From: DSUN01 sp035527715
GTDB taxonomy: Bacteria; Planctomycetota; PUPC01; DSUN01
DNA: 64,000 bases
Direction of reading: 5' to 3'
Assembly: GCA_035527715.1 (NCBI GenBank)
Contig: DATKZY010000108.1
Coordinates: forward strand, 1-64,000
Shown here: one piece after another, positions 1 through 8,115 of the stretch
How positions within the stretch are numbered: position 1 is the first letter of the stretch
How the letters are laid out: each line of letters starts with the position of its first letter
Notes under the pieces: generated by a model
What the model was told of the DNA's origin: nothing
The model's database searches: none
The model's input: the letters and a program-made list of their open reading frames with translations, nothing else
Position numbers and translations under genes: made by a program

Positions 1-10
1 CTCTTCCGCT

Positions 11-308
11 GGGGTGCGTGTAATCTCCTACGGGCCAGGCGTTCGCGTTTTCAGCCTCCGAAGGAGGCGAGGGAATGAAGCCCACGGCGATGCTCGGGGA
101 GCCGTGGGTTGACGACCTCCCGTGGCCCAGCCCCCGAAGGGGCGGCGGAGCCTCAAGCGGCTGGAGAGCTCCGCCGCCCCTTCGGGGGCTGGGTCCTCTT
201 CTCGGACGCAAACCCACGGTTCCGCTTCGCTGCAGCGTGGGCTGTACTCCGCCACGCCCTACGGGCGTTCACGTTGCACCGTTGACCGTAGGAGATTACA
301 CGCACCCC
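11..308. repeat. large composite palindromic repeat element
   Basis: The whole stretch before the first gene is an imperfect inverted repeat about 300 bp long. The outer 23-bp arms (11-33 and 286-308) are perfect reverse complements, and the inner 26-bp arms (126-151 and 168-193) are also perfect, with a 16-nt central loop. The sequence between outer and inner arms is related but diverged. Small hairpins sit inside each arm: 54-68 (6-bp stem, GAA loop) and 254-268 (6-bp stem, TAC loop). Open frames through it look fortuitous. This is seen directly; that it is a dispersed MITE-like element is inference. Confidence 0.75.
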
Positions 309-388
309 TTCCGCTGGCCCCACTTGACTGGACCTGCATCTGGTGGTATGTTCCCAGCGCCACGCAGCACACAGGGAGACGTGTCCCA

Positions 389-1441
389 ATGGCCACAGGA
401 TTGCCGACAACGACGATTCCCCCACGTTCTCCCCTGCCCTTCACGGGCGTCTCGATGCGAAAGCGGGCGGCGTTCTACAGCCAGCTCGCGCGCATGCTCC
501 AGGCGGGAATCGGGGTCGGCCGGTGCCTCGCGACGCTGGCCGGCCAGGGGGGCTCCTACCGGCTGGCACGCGCGGCGCAGGCGATGGCGCGCCACGTGGC
601 GGCGGGGAACCCTCTCGCCGAGGCGTTCGCCCATCACCCGAATATCTTCCTCGCCAACGAGGTGCGGGTGATCGAAGGCGCGTCCCGAGCCGGGCGCGAG
701 CCGGATGCGATGCTGGCCATCGCGCGGCTCCTGGACCGCCTGGCCACCGCACGCACGCGCGTAGTGGCGGGGATGATCTACCCAGTTGCCTGCCTTGGCG
801 TAGCTTTCATCGTTTTGCCCCTCGTCTTGGCCTACTTCACAGGGATGTTCGGCGGGGTTGGGCACGTGCTGCGCGTGCAGTTCTGCGTCCTCGGCATCGC
901 CGCTGGGGTGTGGCTGGGGCTCCTCGTCGCCTTCCGCTCCATCCCAGAGGGGTCCAGGACTCGCGTGGGGGTCCATGCCTTTGCCCTCGGCCTGCCGCTG
1001 TTCGGCAAGATACTGCGGCGGCTGGCCATGGCGCGGTTCGCCGACACTTTCCACAGCCTCTATGTGGCCGGGGTGATGATGCCCGAGGCCCTGGCCCGCG
1101 CGGCGACGGCCTGCGGCAACGCATACATTGGCAGCCGCATCCTGGGCGTGGTGCCCGAGGTGACTCGGGGCGGCTCCGTGGCCGCGGCCCTCGCCCAGTC
1201 GGGCGTCATCCCAGTGATGGGCGTCAACCTCATCGAGACCGGGGAAGTGGCAGGGAAGCTCGAGGACCAGCTTCAAAGGTTCGCCGAGTACCAGAGCGAG
1301 GACCTCGAGGTCGGCATTGAGCGCATGACGAAGATCCTGCCCACGGCAGCCCTCTTCCTCATGATAATCATCCTGGCCTATGCCGTGCTGGCGGCATACG
1401 GGGCCTATATCAGCGGCGCCATGAATCTCGTGAACCAGTAG
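389..1441 (+). CDS. type II secretion / type IV pilus assembly protein GspF/PilC family
   Basis: Inner-membrane platform protein of a type II secretion or type IV pilus system, 350 residues. Two T2SSF domains can be followed: an N-terminal one starting KRAAFYSQLARMLQAGI, and a second after the first membrane segments around ADTFHSLYVAGVMMPEALA. Hydrophobic segments lie near residues 130-185, and a last one at the C-terminus (LPTAALFLMIIILAYAVLAAY). The ATG at 389 has AGGGAG ten bases upstream. A longer frame from 122 would run through the palindromic element and is rejected. No other secretion gene is in view; the partners may lie upstream of the window. The length is a little short of the usual 400 residues because the N-terminal linker is reduced. 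Confidence 0.85.
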   Translation: MATGLPTTTIPPRSPLPFTGVSMRKRAAFYSQLARMLQAGIGVGRCLATLAGQGGSYRLARAAQAMARHVAAGNPLAEAFAHHPNIFLANEVRVIEGASRAGREPDAMLAIARLLDRLATARTRVVAGMIYPVACLGVAFIVLPLVLAYFTGMFGGVGHVLRVQFCVLGIAAGVWLGLLVAFRSIPEGSRTRVGVHAFALGLPLFGKILRRLAMARFADTFHSLYVAGVMMPEALARAATACGNAYIGSRILGVVPEVTRGGSVAAALAQSGVIPVMGVNLIETGEVAGKLEDQLQRFAEYQSEDLEVGIERMTKILPTAALFLMIIILAYAVLAAYGAYISGAMNLVNQ

Positions 1442-1452
1442 ACAGAGGCGAC

Positions 1453-2385
1453 GTGGCTCATCAAACGCTCCTCTTTCTGGTCGGCCCGACCGCGAGCGGG
1501 AAAACCGCCGTCGGCATCGAGGCCGCGCTCCACATCGGCGCCGAAATCCTCTCGCTCGACTCGATGTCGCTCTACCGTGGGATGGACATCGGCACGGCCA
1601 AGCCGTCGCACGAGGAGCGCGCGCGGGTGCCACACCACTTGCTTGACGTCGCGGACCCGCACGAGGCATTCAGCACGGGCCGCTACCTCGAGGCCGCCGA
1701 GGCGGCCATTGCCGACATCGTGGCGCGGGGCAAGCGGCCGCTCTTTGTGGGCGGCACCGCGCTCTACCTGAAGGCGCTCACCGAGGGCTTCTTCCACGGC
1801 CCGTCGGCTGACTGGGCGCTCCGCGACCGCCTGCTCGCGGAAGCCGAGCAGCGCGGCGTGCCGGCACTCCACGAGCGGCTGAGGGCGGTTGACCCCCCCG
1901 CCGCGGCCCGCATCCACCCCAACGACCTGCGGCGCATCGTGCGCGCTCTCGAAGTCCACGCGACCACCGGCCGCCCCATCTCGGAGCAGCAAACGCAGTT
2001 CGGCAGCCCATCCTCTCGCTACGACTGTGTCGTGGCCGGCATCCGCCGCGAGCGCTCGGAGCTTCACGAGCGCATCAACCGCCGGGTGGACGCCATGTTC
2101 GCGGCGGGCCTGGTGGACGAGGTGCGGCGGCTCCTCGCCGACCCGCGCGGCATCAGCCACGCGGCGAGCCAGTTCGTCGGATATCGCGAAGTCATCGCCC
2201 ACCTTCGCGGCGAGCTGACCCTCGCAGAGGCCGCCGAGCGGGTGAAGGCCCGCACGCGCCAGTTCGCCAAGCGCCAGCTCACCTGGTTCCGCAGCTTCCC
2301 CCAGATTCGGTGGGTGGACGCCGGCCCGGGGAGCACGGCGGCTGGCCTCGCCGTGGGGGTCATCGCGGCGCTCGAACTCTCCTGA
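1453..2385 (+). CDS. miaA: tRNA dimethylallyltransferase MiaA
   Basis: Transfers a dimethylallyl group to N6 of A37 in tRNAs that read UNN codons. The 310-residue product has the P-loop GPTASGKT near the N-terminus, then LDSMSLYRGMDIGTAKP, GGTALYLKALTEGF, and the C-terminal tRNA-binding motif TRQFAKRQLTWFR, all typical of the family. Length is normal. The start is GTG, 11 bases after the gspF-like stop, with only a weak AGAGG-like ribosome site, so cotranscription with gspF is likely. The link between the two genes is positional only. Confidence 0.95.
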   Translation: MAHQTLLFLVGPTASGKTAVGIEAALHIGAEILSLDSMSLYRGMDIGTAKPSHEERARVPHHLLDVADPHEAFSTGRYLEAAEAAIADIVARGKRPLFVGGTALYLKALTEGFFHGPSADWALRDRLLAEAEQRGVPALHERLRAVDPPAAARIHPNDLRRIVRALEVHATTGRPISEQQTQFGSPSSRYDCVVAGIRRERSELHERINRRVDAMFAAGLVDEVRRLLADPRGISHAASQFVGYREVIAHLRGELTLAEAAERVKARTRQFAKRQLTWFRSFPQIRWVDAGPGSTAAGLAVGVIAALELS

Positions 2386-2779
2386 CCCCGCCGCCTCCGG
2401 CGCGACGCAGGGCAGGTAATCACATGTCTTGATTCGGCAGTGCGTTACGTCTCTGGAAAAAACCGCCGCAAATGCCCCTGGGACGCGAGATCTCGGCCCT
2501 CAATGACCCATGGCACCTTTGGGCTCCCGGTGAATGCCATTCGGCGACGCAGGTGTAGCGTAGCTATGGACTTGTGACTTCCGGCTCTTCCGCCTTCGCC
2601 CGCGTCCCGGACGCGTCCTGGGGCCTCTGGGTGAGTTTCTGGCTATCGGGCGTTTCCCTCCATGGCCCCCCCTGTCGCGCCCGCCGCGGGCCACGGACGT
2701 GGCGCGCATCGCATTCGGTCGCTCGGATCGTTGACTCCCTGTCCGCCTGAGCCTATAATGCGCTCGGAGGTACGAGTTG
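2386..2779. other. 394-bp intergenic region before radA
   Basis: No convincing gene on either strand. Open frames on the minus strand are shadows of radA that continue into the gap with no homology I recognise. The only functional signal seen is the radA promoter at its right end. Confidence 0.5.
2731..2759 (+). promoter_or_regulatory. strong sigma70-type promoter of radA
   Basis: TTGACT at 2731-2736, a 17-bp spacer, and a consensus TATAAT at 2754-2759. The expected start of transcription near 2766 would leave a leader of about 14 nt that begins at the GGAGG ribosome site (2766-2770). Confidence 0.8.
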
Positions 2780-4141
2780 ATGGCGAAGGCCCGAGCCGTG
2801 TTCGTGTGCCAGCAGTGCGGTGCGCAACAGCCGAAGTGGCTGGGCCGCTGCCCCGACTGCGGGGAGTGGGATTCGCTGGTCGAGGAGACCTTCACCCCTC
2901 TGGCGAAGCGGGCGGGTGCATCGCCCGGCGCCCAGGCGCCGCAGGTGCTGGCCAACGTGAAGCCGCCCGAACAGCCGCGGCTCCAGACGGGCATCGGGGA
3001 GCTGGACCGGGTGCTCGGCGGCGGGATCGTGGCCGGCTCCGCTGTACTCTTCGGCGGCGACCCGGGCATCGGCAAGTCCACGCTCCTGCTCCAGGCCTGC
3101 CATGGGCTGAGCCTCCAGGGGCTCAAGACGCTATACGTCACGGGCGAGGAGTCGCTCACCCAGCTTCGGCTGCGTGCCGAGCGATTGGGCATCCAGGCGA
3201 ATGGCCTGCTCGCCCTGGCGGAGACGGATGCCGAGGCCATCGTGGCCCAACTCCAGGCCACGCGTCCCGACTTCGCCGTGGTGGACTCGATCCAGATGGT
3301 CTACAAGCCGGCAATCTCGTCGGCGCCCGGCAGCGTGTCGCAGGTGCGGGAGTGCGCGGCGGACCTGGTGCGGCTGGCGAAGGTGGCGGAAATCCCCATC
3401 GCTCTCATCGGCCACGTGACGAAGGAGGGCGCCATCGCCGGCCCACGCGTGCTCGAGCACATGGTGGACACGGTGCTGTACTTCGAGGGCGATCGCTTTC
3501 AGACCTATCGCCTGCTGCGCGCGGTGAAGAACCGCTTCGGGCCGACCGACGAGATCGGGGTGTTCGAGATGCGAAGCACGGGCCTGGCCGAGGTGGCCGA
3601 CCTGGCCGACGTGTTCGTGTCGCGCCAGCGGCGCCCGACGCCGGGCTCGGTGGTCGTGCCCGTCATCGAGGGCACGCGCGCGCTGCTCGTCGAGGTGCAG
3701 GCCCTGGTGTCGAGGGCCAACTTCGGCACGCCCGAGCGCAAGGTGAGCGGCCTCGACCGCAACCGCGTGGCCATGCTGCTCGCCGTGCTGGAGAAGCGGG
3801 CCGACCTGGTGCTGGCCGACCACGATGTGTTCGTGAACGTGGTGGGCGGGGTGAAGGTGGTGGAGCCGGCGGCGGACCTGGCGGCGGCGATCGCTATCGC
3901 GTCCAGCTTCACCGATCGCCCCGTGCGGCCCGATCTGGCCGCGCTGGGCGAGGTGGGGCTCGCCGGCGAGGTGCGCGGCATCTCGCAGATAGACGCGCGG
4001 CTGCGCGAGGCCGCCCGACTCGGCTGGAATGCGGCAATCGCGCCCCGCGACAGCGCCCGCGCGCTCCAGGGGCGCTACGGCCAACTCGATGTGCGTCTGG
4101 TATCCACCCTTGCCGAGGCCCTGGAGGCCGCGGCATCGTAG
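2780..4141 (+). CDS. radA: DNA repair protein RadA
   Basis: RecA-like ATPase that helps branch migration in recombinational repair; cytoplasmic. The 453-residue product starts with a C4 zinc finger (C10, C13, C24, C27), followed by a RecA core with Walker A GGDPGIGKST, the RadA-specific KNRFG motif at about residue 250, and a C-terminal Lon-protease-like domain (MLLAVLEKRADLVLADHDVF, with GEVGLAGEVR). The ATG at 2780 is nine bases after GGAGG; a TTG at 2777 in the same frame is possible but less likely. It has its own promoter just upstream. Confidence 0.97.
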   Translation: MAKARAVFVCQQCGAQQPKWLGRCPDCGEWDSLVEETFTPLAKRAGASPGAQAPQVLANVKPPEQPRLQTGIGELDRVLGGGIVAGSAVLFGGDPGIGKSTLLLQACHGLSLQGLKTLYVTGEESLTQLRLRAERLGIQANGLLALAETDAEAIVAQLQATRPDFAVVDSIQMVYKPAISSAPGSVSQVRECAADLVRLAKVAEIPIALIGHVTKEGAIAGPRVLEHMVDTVLYFEGDRFQTYRLLRAVKNRFGPTDEIGVFEMRSTGLAEVADLADVFVSRQRRPTPGSVVVPVIEGTRALLVEVQALVSRANFGTPERKVSGLDRNRVAMLLAVLEKRADLVLADHDVFVNVVGGVKVVEPAADLAAAIAIASSFTDRPVRPDLAALGEVGLAGEVRGISQIDARLREAARLGWNAAIAPRDSARALQGRYGQLDVRLVSTLAEALEAAAS

Positions 4142-4181
4142 GGCCTGGCCGCGATGGCCAGAGGCCCAAGGAGACTATCCG

Positions 4182-4844
4182 ATGAACAGGCTCGAGTGGC
4201 GTCCTCGGCGTCCGCGGTGGCTGGCCACGGCGGCGATGCTCGCGAGCATCGCCCTGCTCCTGCTGCTCCCCTGCGGGTGCGAGGAGCTCTTCGGCGGTCC
4301 GACCCGCCCGAAGGGCTTCGTGAACGTGGGCAGCAGTTCCGTCCTGATCCTGCCCTTCGCCACACCCAGCCGCAAGCCCTTCGAGTCGGAGCTGGGCAGG
4401 TCCTTCTCGGAGGCCATCGCCGAGCTGGTGCGCCAGGGGTGCCGCGCGGCGAAGGTGTTGAGTGCCGATCACCTGCCGGGCACGATCAACGGCGTGGACA
4501 TCGCCCAGTTGCCCGCCGTTGCGGTGGGGCAGGCCGTTGGAGCGCGGTACGTGGCCTTCGGGGAGATCCACGAGTTGCGGTCGAAGGACCCCGGTTCCTA
4601 CAAGGTCCTCCACGGCACGATGGTGATCTCCGCCCGCGTCTTCGACACGAAAGAGGCGGAGCTGGTCTGGCGGCTCGATCGCCGCACGTACCATTACCCG
4701 CGCCTGGCGCTCGGCGAGGTGATCCCCTCCGAAATCCAGGACGAGGAGGAAGTGATCAGGCGGGTGATGACCGAGGCAGCGTGGGCCGTCGCCGCCGTGT
4801 TCCGGGGCTCGAGGACCAGCGAGGAGATCCGCCTCGGCAATTGA
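4182..4844 (+). CDS. probable lipoprotein, LpoB/CsgG/GNA1162-like
   Basis: Unrecognised 220-residue envelope protein. The N-terminus has basic residues, a hydrophobic stretch (ATAAMLASIALLLLLP) and a CGC pair that could serve as lipobox cysteine. The mature part (SSVLILPFATPSRKPFESELGRSFSEAIAE, residue stretch starting near 50) resembles the fold of periplasmic lipoproteins such as LpoB, CsgG or GNA1162, in which a short beta strand is followed by a helix and a conserved LPF. That assignment is inference. The ATG at 4182 has AAGGAG at 4168-4173, 8 bases upstream. It follows radA by 40 bases and may be cotranscribed. A frame extended upstream into radA is rejected. Confidence 0.7.
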   Translation: MNRLEWRPRRPRWLATAAMLASIALLLLLPCGCEELFGGPTRPKGFVNVGSSSVLILPFATPSRKPFESELGRSFSEAIAELVRQGCRAAKVLSADHLPGTINGVDIAQLPAVAVGQAVGARYVAFGEIHELRSKDPGSYKVLHGTMVISARVFDTKEAELVWRLDRRTYHYPRLALGEVIPSEIQDEEEVIRRVMTEAAWAVAAVFRGSRTSEEIRLGN

Positions 4845-4860
4845 GCCCGCGGCTCGGGCT
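4844..4860. terminator. short hairpin between convergent genes
   Basis: AGCCCG (4844-4849) and CGGGCT (4855-4860) form a 6-bp GC stem with a 5-nt loop. It lies directly after the lipoprotein stop and before the stop of the minus-strand mutase. There is no T tract, so terminator function is a guess. Confidence 0.4.
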
Positions 4861-4894
4861 GCTCCCCGATCGTCCTCGCCCGTGCGCTGCCGCG

Positions 4895-6685
4895 TCAGGG
4901 CATGGTGAACTCGTGGCCCTTCGGCCTCACGCTGAGCACGGGGCACGGGGCTTTGCGCACCACCTTCTCCGCCACGCTGCCGAACAAGGCGTGCTTCAGA
5001 CCCGTCCGCCCGTGCGTCGCGATCACGATCAGGTCAATCCCCTGCTCCCTGGCGTAGCGGACGATTTCGACAAAGGCGGCGCCGCGGCGAACCGCGCACG
5101 TGACGCGCAGCTCCTGTCGAGTCTCGGCGGGCACGACCTTCTCGAGCTGCTCCGCAGCGCCCCTCTCCAGTTCCGCCAGCAGGGCCAGGTCGAAGCCAGG
5201 GCCGGCCATGTCGAACGACGCCGTCAGCTCGGGGGTCGGCACAACGTGGAGGACGTGCAGCTCGGCCCCGTGGTCCCGGGCCATGCCGACGGCGCAGGGG
5301 AGCGCCTGCGCGGCGTACGGCGAGAAGTCGGTGGTCAGCAGCACCTTTCGCACGGCGAATCCGCGGCGAATCTGGCGCAGCAGCGTGTCGCGGCGAATCT
5401 CCATGTGCTCGCGGCTCTTCGCCTCGACCACCAGCCGCAGCAGCGGCTCCGTGTTCGACGGGCGGACGTTGAACCACCAGTCCTCGAACTCCACGCTCAA
5501 GCCGTCCAGGCGCAGCGCCCTGCCGCCTGCGTAGGCGCGCGCGAGTTCCTCGATCTTGGCCTCCTTGTCGGCGACCTCCGAGTTGATCTCGCCGCTGGCG
5601 TGGTAGCGCTGGATGGGGCGAATCAGCTCGCTCAACGGCTTGCCCTCGCGGCAGACCAGCGAGAGCACCTTGAGGAGGGCGAAGGCGCCGCTGTCGCAGT
5701 AGAAGTTGTCGCGAAAGTAGTAGTGCCCGCTCAACTCGCCGCCGAACGCCGCGTCCTTGTCGCGCATCAGGCGCTTGATGAAGGAGTGGCCGACGCGCGT
5801 CACGACGGGCACGCCGCCGCAGGCCTCGATCTCCTCGCGGACCGCCCAGCTCGACCGCAGGTCGTACAGGATCGCCGAGCCGGGGCTCTCCTGGAGCGCC
5901 TGGCGCGCGATCAGGGCCGTCATCAGGTCGCAGGGGATGGCCTGGCCCCGCTCGTCCACGAACACCACGCGGTCGGCATCGCCGTCGAAGGCGACGCCAA
6001 GCTGGGCCTTCGTCTCGACGACCTTCCTCCGAAGCTCCGCGGTGTTCTCGGCCTTGAGCGGGTTCCCCTCGTGGTTCGGGAAGGTGCCGTCCACCTCGAA
6101 GAACAGCGGGACGACCTCGACGCCGGGGATGCGCTCGAAGAGCGGTGGCATGAGGTAGCCGGCCATGCCGTTGCCGGCGTCAATGGCCAGCTTCAGCCCC
6201 TCCACCCCCTTCGCCGCCGCGAGCACGTGCTCCAGGTAGTCGGGCAACACGTCGCGGCGGGTCACGCTCCCCGGCTTCTCGGCGGGGGGCAGCGTGCCCT
6301 GGGTGACCATGCGCTCGATCTCGCCAATCCCGGAGTCGTAGCCGACCGGCTCGGGCCCCCTGGCGGTGAGCTTGAAGCCGTTGTATTGCCGGGGGTTGTG
6401 CGAGGCGGTGACCATGATGCCGCCGTCGTAGCCATACTTCGCCACGGCGAAGGGGATCATCGGCGCGGTCACCATCCCGACGTCCACCACGTCCTTCCCG
6501 CTGCGGGTGAGGCCGCGGATGAGGGCCTCGGCGATTGCGGGGCCGGAGACCCGCATGTCGCGTCCGACCACGACCGTGCGCCCCTCGAAGAAGCGCCCCG
6601 CCGCCGCGCCGATCTTCTCGGCCAGCGCCTCGTCCAGCTCCTCGGGAACCACGCCGCGAATGTCGTAGGCCTTGAAGATGCCCAT
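4895..6685 (-). CDS. phosphomannomutase/phosphoglucomutase fused to a universal stress protein domain
   Basis: A 596-residue fusion. Residues 1 to about 435 are a phosphohexomutase of the ManB/AlgC type: AYDIRG at the start, the phosphoserine loop TASHNP (Ser95), the metal loop DGDADR, the sugar loop GGELSGHYYF, and the phosphate loop RPSNTEP. From about residue 443 (VRKVLLTTDFSPYAAQALPC) to the end lies a UspA domain with the ATP-binding signature THGRTGLKHALFGSVAEKV and the terminal CPVLSVRP. The mutase should interconvert sugar 1- and 6-phosphates for nucleotide-sugar synthesis; the Usp part may sense ATP or stress. The ATG at 6685 is preferred, with AGGGGG upstream; a GTG at 6694 would add three residues. 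No frame break occurs between the domains. Confidence 0.92.
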   Translation of the reverse strand: MGIFKAYDIRGVVPEELDEALAEKIGAAAGRFFEGRTVVVGRDMRVSGPAIAEALIRGLTRSGKDVVDVGMVTAPMIPFAVAKYGYDGGIMVTASHNPRQYNGFKLTARGPEPVGYDSGIGEIERMVTQGTLPPAEKPGSVTRRDVLPDYLEHVLAAAKGVEGLKLAIDAGNGMAGYLMPPLFERIPGVEVVPLFFEVDGTFPNHEGNPLKAENTAELRRKVVETKAQLGVAFDGDADRVVFVDERGQAIPCDLMTALIARQALQESPGSAILYDLRSSWAVREEIEACGGVPVVTRVGHSFIKRLMRDKDAAFGGELSGHYYFRDNFYCDSGAFALLKVLSLVCREGKPLSELIRPIQRYHASGEINSEVADKEAKIEELARAYAGGRALRLDGLSVEFEDWWFNVRPSNTEPLLRLVVEAKSREHMEIRRDTLLRQIRRGFAVRKVLLTTDFSPYAAQALPCAVGMARDHGAELHVLHVVPTPELTASFDMAGPGFDLALLAELERGAAEQLEKVVPAETRQELRVTCAVRRGAAFVEIVRYAREQGIDLIVIATHGRTGLKHALFGSVAEKVVRKAPCPVLSVRPKGHEFTMP

Positions 6686-6741
6686 GCACCTCACCCCCTA
6701 GCGGGCGCCGCCCCCTGGCAACCCTATGTGACTCCGGGCTC

Positions 6742-6821
6742 ATGACGCGTGACCCGTGACGCGTGACAAGAGAGCAAGACGGCCGACGGATCCTGGTCAC
6801 GCGTCACGCGTCACGCATCAT
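6742..6821. repeat. inverted repeat of GTGACGCGTGAC-type units
   Basis: Arms 6742-6767 and 6796-6821 are reverse complements at 24 of 26 positions. Each arm holds internal copies of the partly self-complementary unit GTGACGCG. It lies between asd and the mutase gene, both on the minus strand, and could end asd transcription or be a dispersed repeat. Confidence 0.7.
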
Positions 6822-6872
6822 CCACGACTCTCGGTATCCTGCCATCGCCGCGTCTCGGCCGCGCCCAGGCGG

Positions 6873-7892
6873 CTAGATCAAGCCCATCTCGATCATCTTC
6901 TCGGCGATCTGGACGGCGTTGAGGGCGGCGCCTTTGCGGATGTTGTCGCTCACGCACCACAGGTCAATGCAGTTCGGCGCCCCCACGTCGTCGCGGATGC
7001 GGCCGACGTAGACGGGGTCGGTGCCCGAGGCCATCAGCGGCATGGGATAGGCGGCCTTGGCAGGGTCGTCTATCACGACGACGCCAGGGGCGCCCTGAAG
7101 GATCTCGCGGGCCTGGGCCGCGGTCATCTTCTTCTCGAACTGGACGTTCACCGCCTCGGAATGTGCGTTGAAGACGGGCACGCGGACGCAGGTGGCGGAG
7201 ACCTGGATTTCGGGGTCGCCGAGGATCTTGCGGGTCTCGCGCCGCATCTTCACCTCTTCGCTGTAGTAGCCGGGCATCTCCTCGGCCGGCCGCCCGATGT
7301 GCGGGAACAGGTTGAGGGCGATGCGGTGCGGGTAGACTTCGACCCTGGGCTCCTGCCCCTTCTCGATGGCCGAGATCTGGGCCTGAAGCTCGTCAATCGC
7401 GCTCCGCCCGGTGCCCGAGACGGCCTGGTAGCTCGACACCACGATGCGGCGGATCCGCGCCACGCGGTGCAGCGGGGCGAGGGCGACCACCATCTGGATG
7501 GTCGAGCAGTTCGGGTTGGCGACGAAGCCCTGGTGCCGCCTCAACGCCTCGGCGTTGCACTCGGGCACCACGAGCGCCACGCGGGGGTCCATGCGGAAGT
7601 CGTCGCCGTTGTCAATCACCACGGCGCCCTTGGCCACGGCCTGCCAGCCGAAGAGCTGCGAGGCGCCCTTCGCCCCCTCGGTGCCCGCGAAGATCGCGAT
7701 GTCCACGCCGTTGAACGCCTCAGGCGTCGTCTCTTCCACTTGATACGTCTTGCCGGCAATCTCCTCGGCGCGGGCCGAGCGCGCGAACACGCGGATGCTC
7801 TTCGCGGGGAACTGCCGCTGGTCGAGCACCTTGAGCATCTCGGTGCCCACGGCGCCGATGCCGACAACCGCGACGCTGTACTGCTTCGCCAT
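6873..7892 (-). CDS. asd: aspartate-semialdehyde dehydrogenase
   Basis: Reduces aspartyl phosphate to aspartate semialdehyde, the branch point to lysine/diaminopimelate, threonine and methionine; cytoplasmic. The 339-residue product has the NADP-binding start SVAVVGIGAVGTEML, the catalytic cysteine in NPNCSTIQM (Cys129), the SYQAVSGTGR loop and a conserved NAHSEAVNVQ segment. Length is as expected. ATG at 7892 has AAGGAG eight bases upstream. It has a strong promoter of its own, divergent from the alpha-2-macroglobulin gene. Confidence 0.96.
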   Translation of the reverse strand: MAKQYSVAVVGIGAVGTEMLKVLDQRQFPAKSIRVFARSARAEEIAGKTYQVEETTPEAFNGVDIAIFAGTEGAKGASQLFGWQAVAKGAVVIDNGDDFRMDPRVALVVPECNAEALRRHQGFVANPNCSTIQMVVALAPLHRVARIRRIVVSSYQAVSGTGRSAIDELQAQISAIEKGQEPRVEVYPHRIALNLFPHIGRPAEEMPGYYSEEVKMRRETRKILGDPEIQVSATCVRVPVFNAHSEAVNVQFEKKMTAAQAREILQGAPGVVVIDDPAKAAYPMPLMASGTDPVYVGRIRDDVGAPNCIDLWCVSDNIRKGAALNAVQIAEKMIEMGLI

Positions 7893-7934
7893 CCAAAGGG
7901 CTCCTTCGAGGGTCCTTCGTGTGCCCAAAGCCAT

Positions 7935-7963
7935 ATGATAGCGCAGCGCGCCCGGCCTGTCAA
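7935..7963 (-). promoter_or_regulatory. strong promoter of asd
   Basis: Read on the minus strand: TTGACA (7963-7958), 17-bp spacer, TATCAT (7940-7935). The predicted leader before the asd ATG is about 36 nt. Confidence 0.8.
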
Positions 7964-7999
7964 AGCCGAGAAAAGTGAGCCGATCGCCGGAATTTGCTA

Positions 8000-8029
8000 T
8001 TGACGTCCCACGTTCCTGGCTGTTAGAAT
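8000..8029 (+). promoter_or_regulatory. promoter of the A2M-pbpC operon
   Basis: TTGACG (8000-8005), 18-bp spacer, TAGAAT (8024-8029). It gives a leader of about 80 nt to the ATG at 8116. Confidence 0.7.
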
Positions 8030-8115
8030 CTGAGCACTTCCCCAGGTAGTGCCCGCGGTATCCCCCCGTAGTATCGCCCACCTCACCCCTCTGCCCGCCG
8101 AAAGGGAGGTCGCAG

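Noticed and set aside
122..388. N-terminal extension of the gspF-like frame to 122
   Set aside because: It runs through the palindromic element, and ATG 389 has a good ribosome site and a family-like N-terminus.
2500..3261. Long minus-strand open frame across radA and the upstream gap
   Set aside because: Mostly antisense to radA, composition driven by GC-rich third positions, and no domain recognised.
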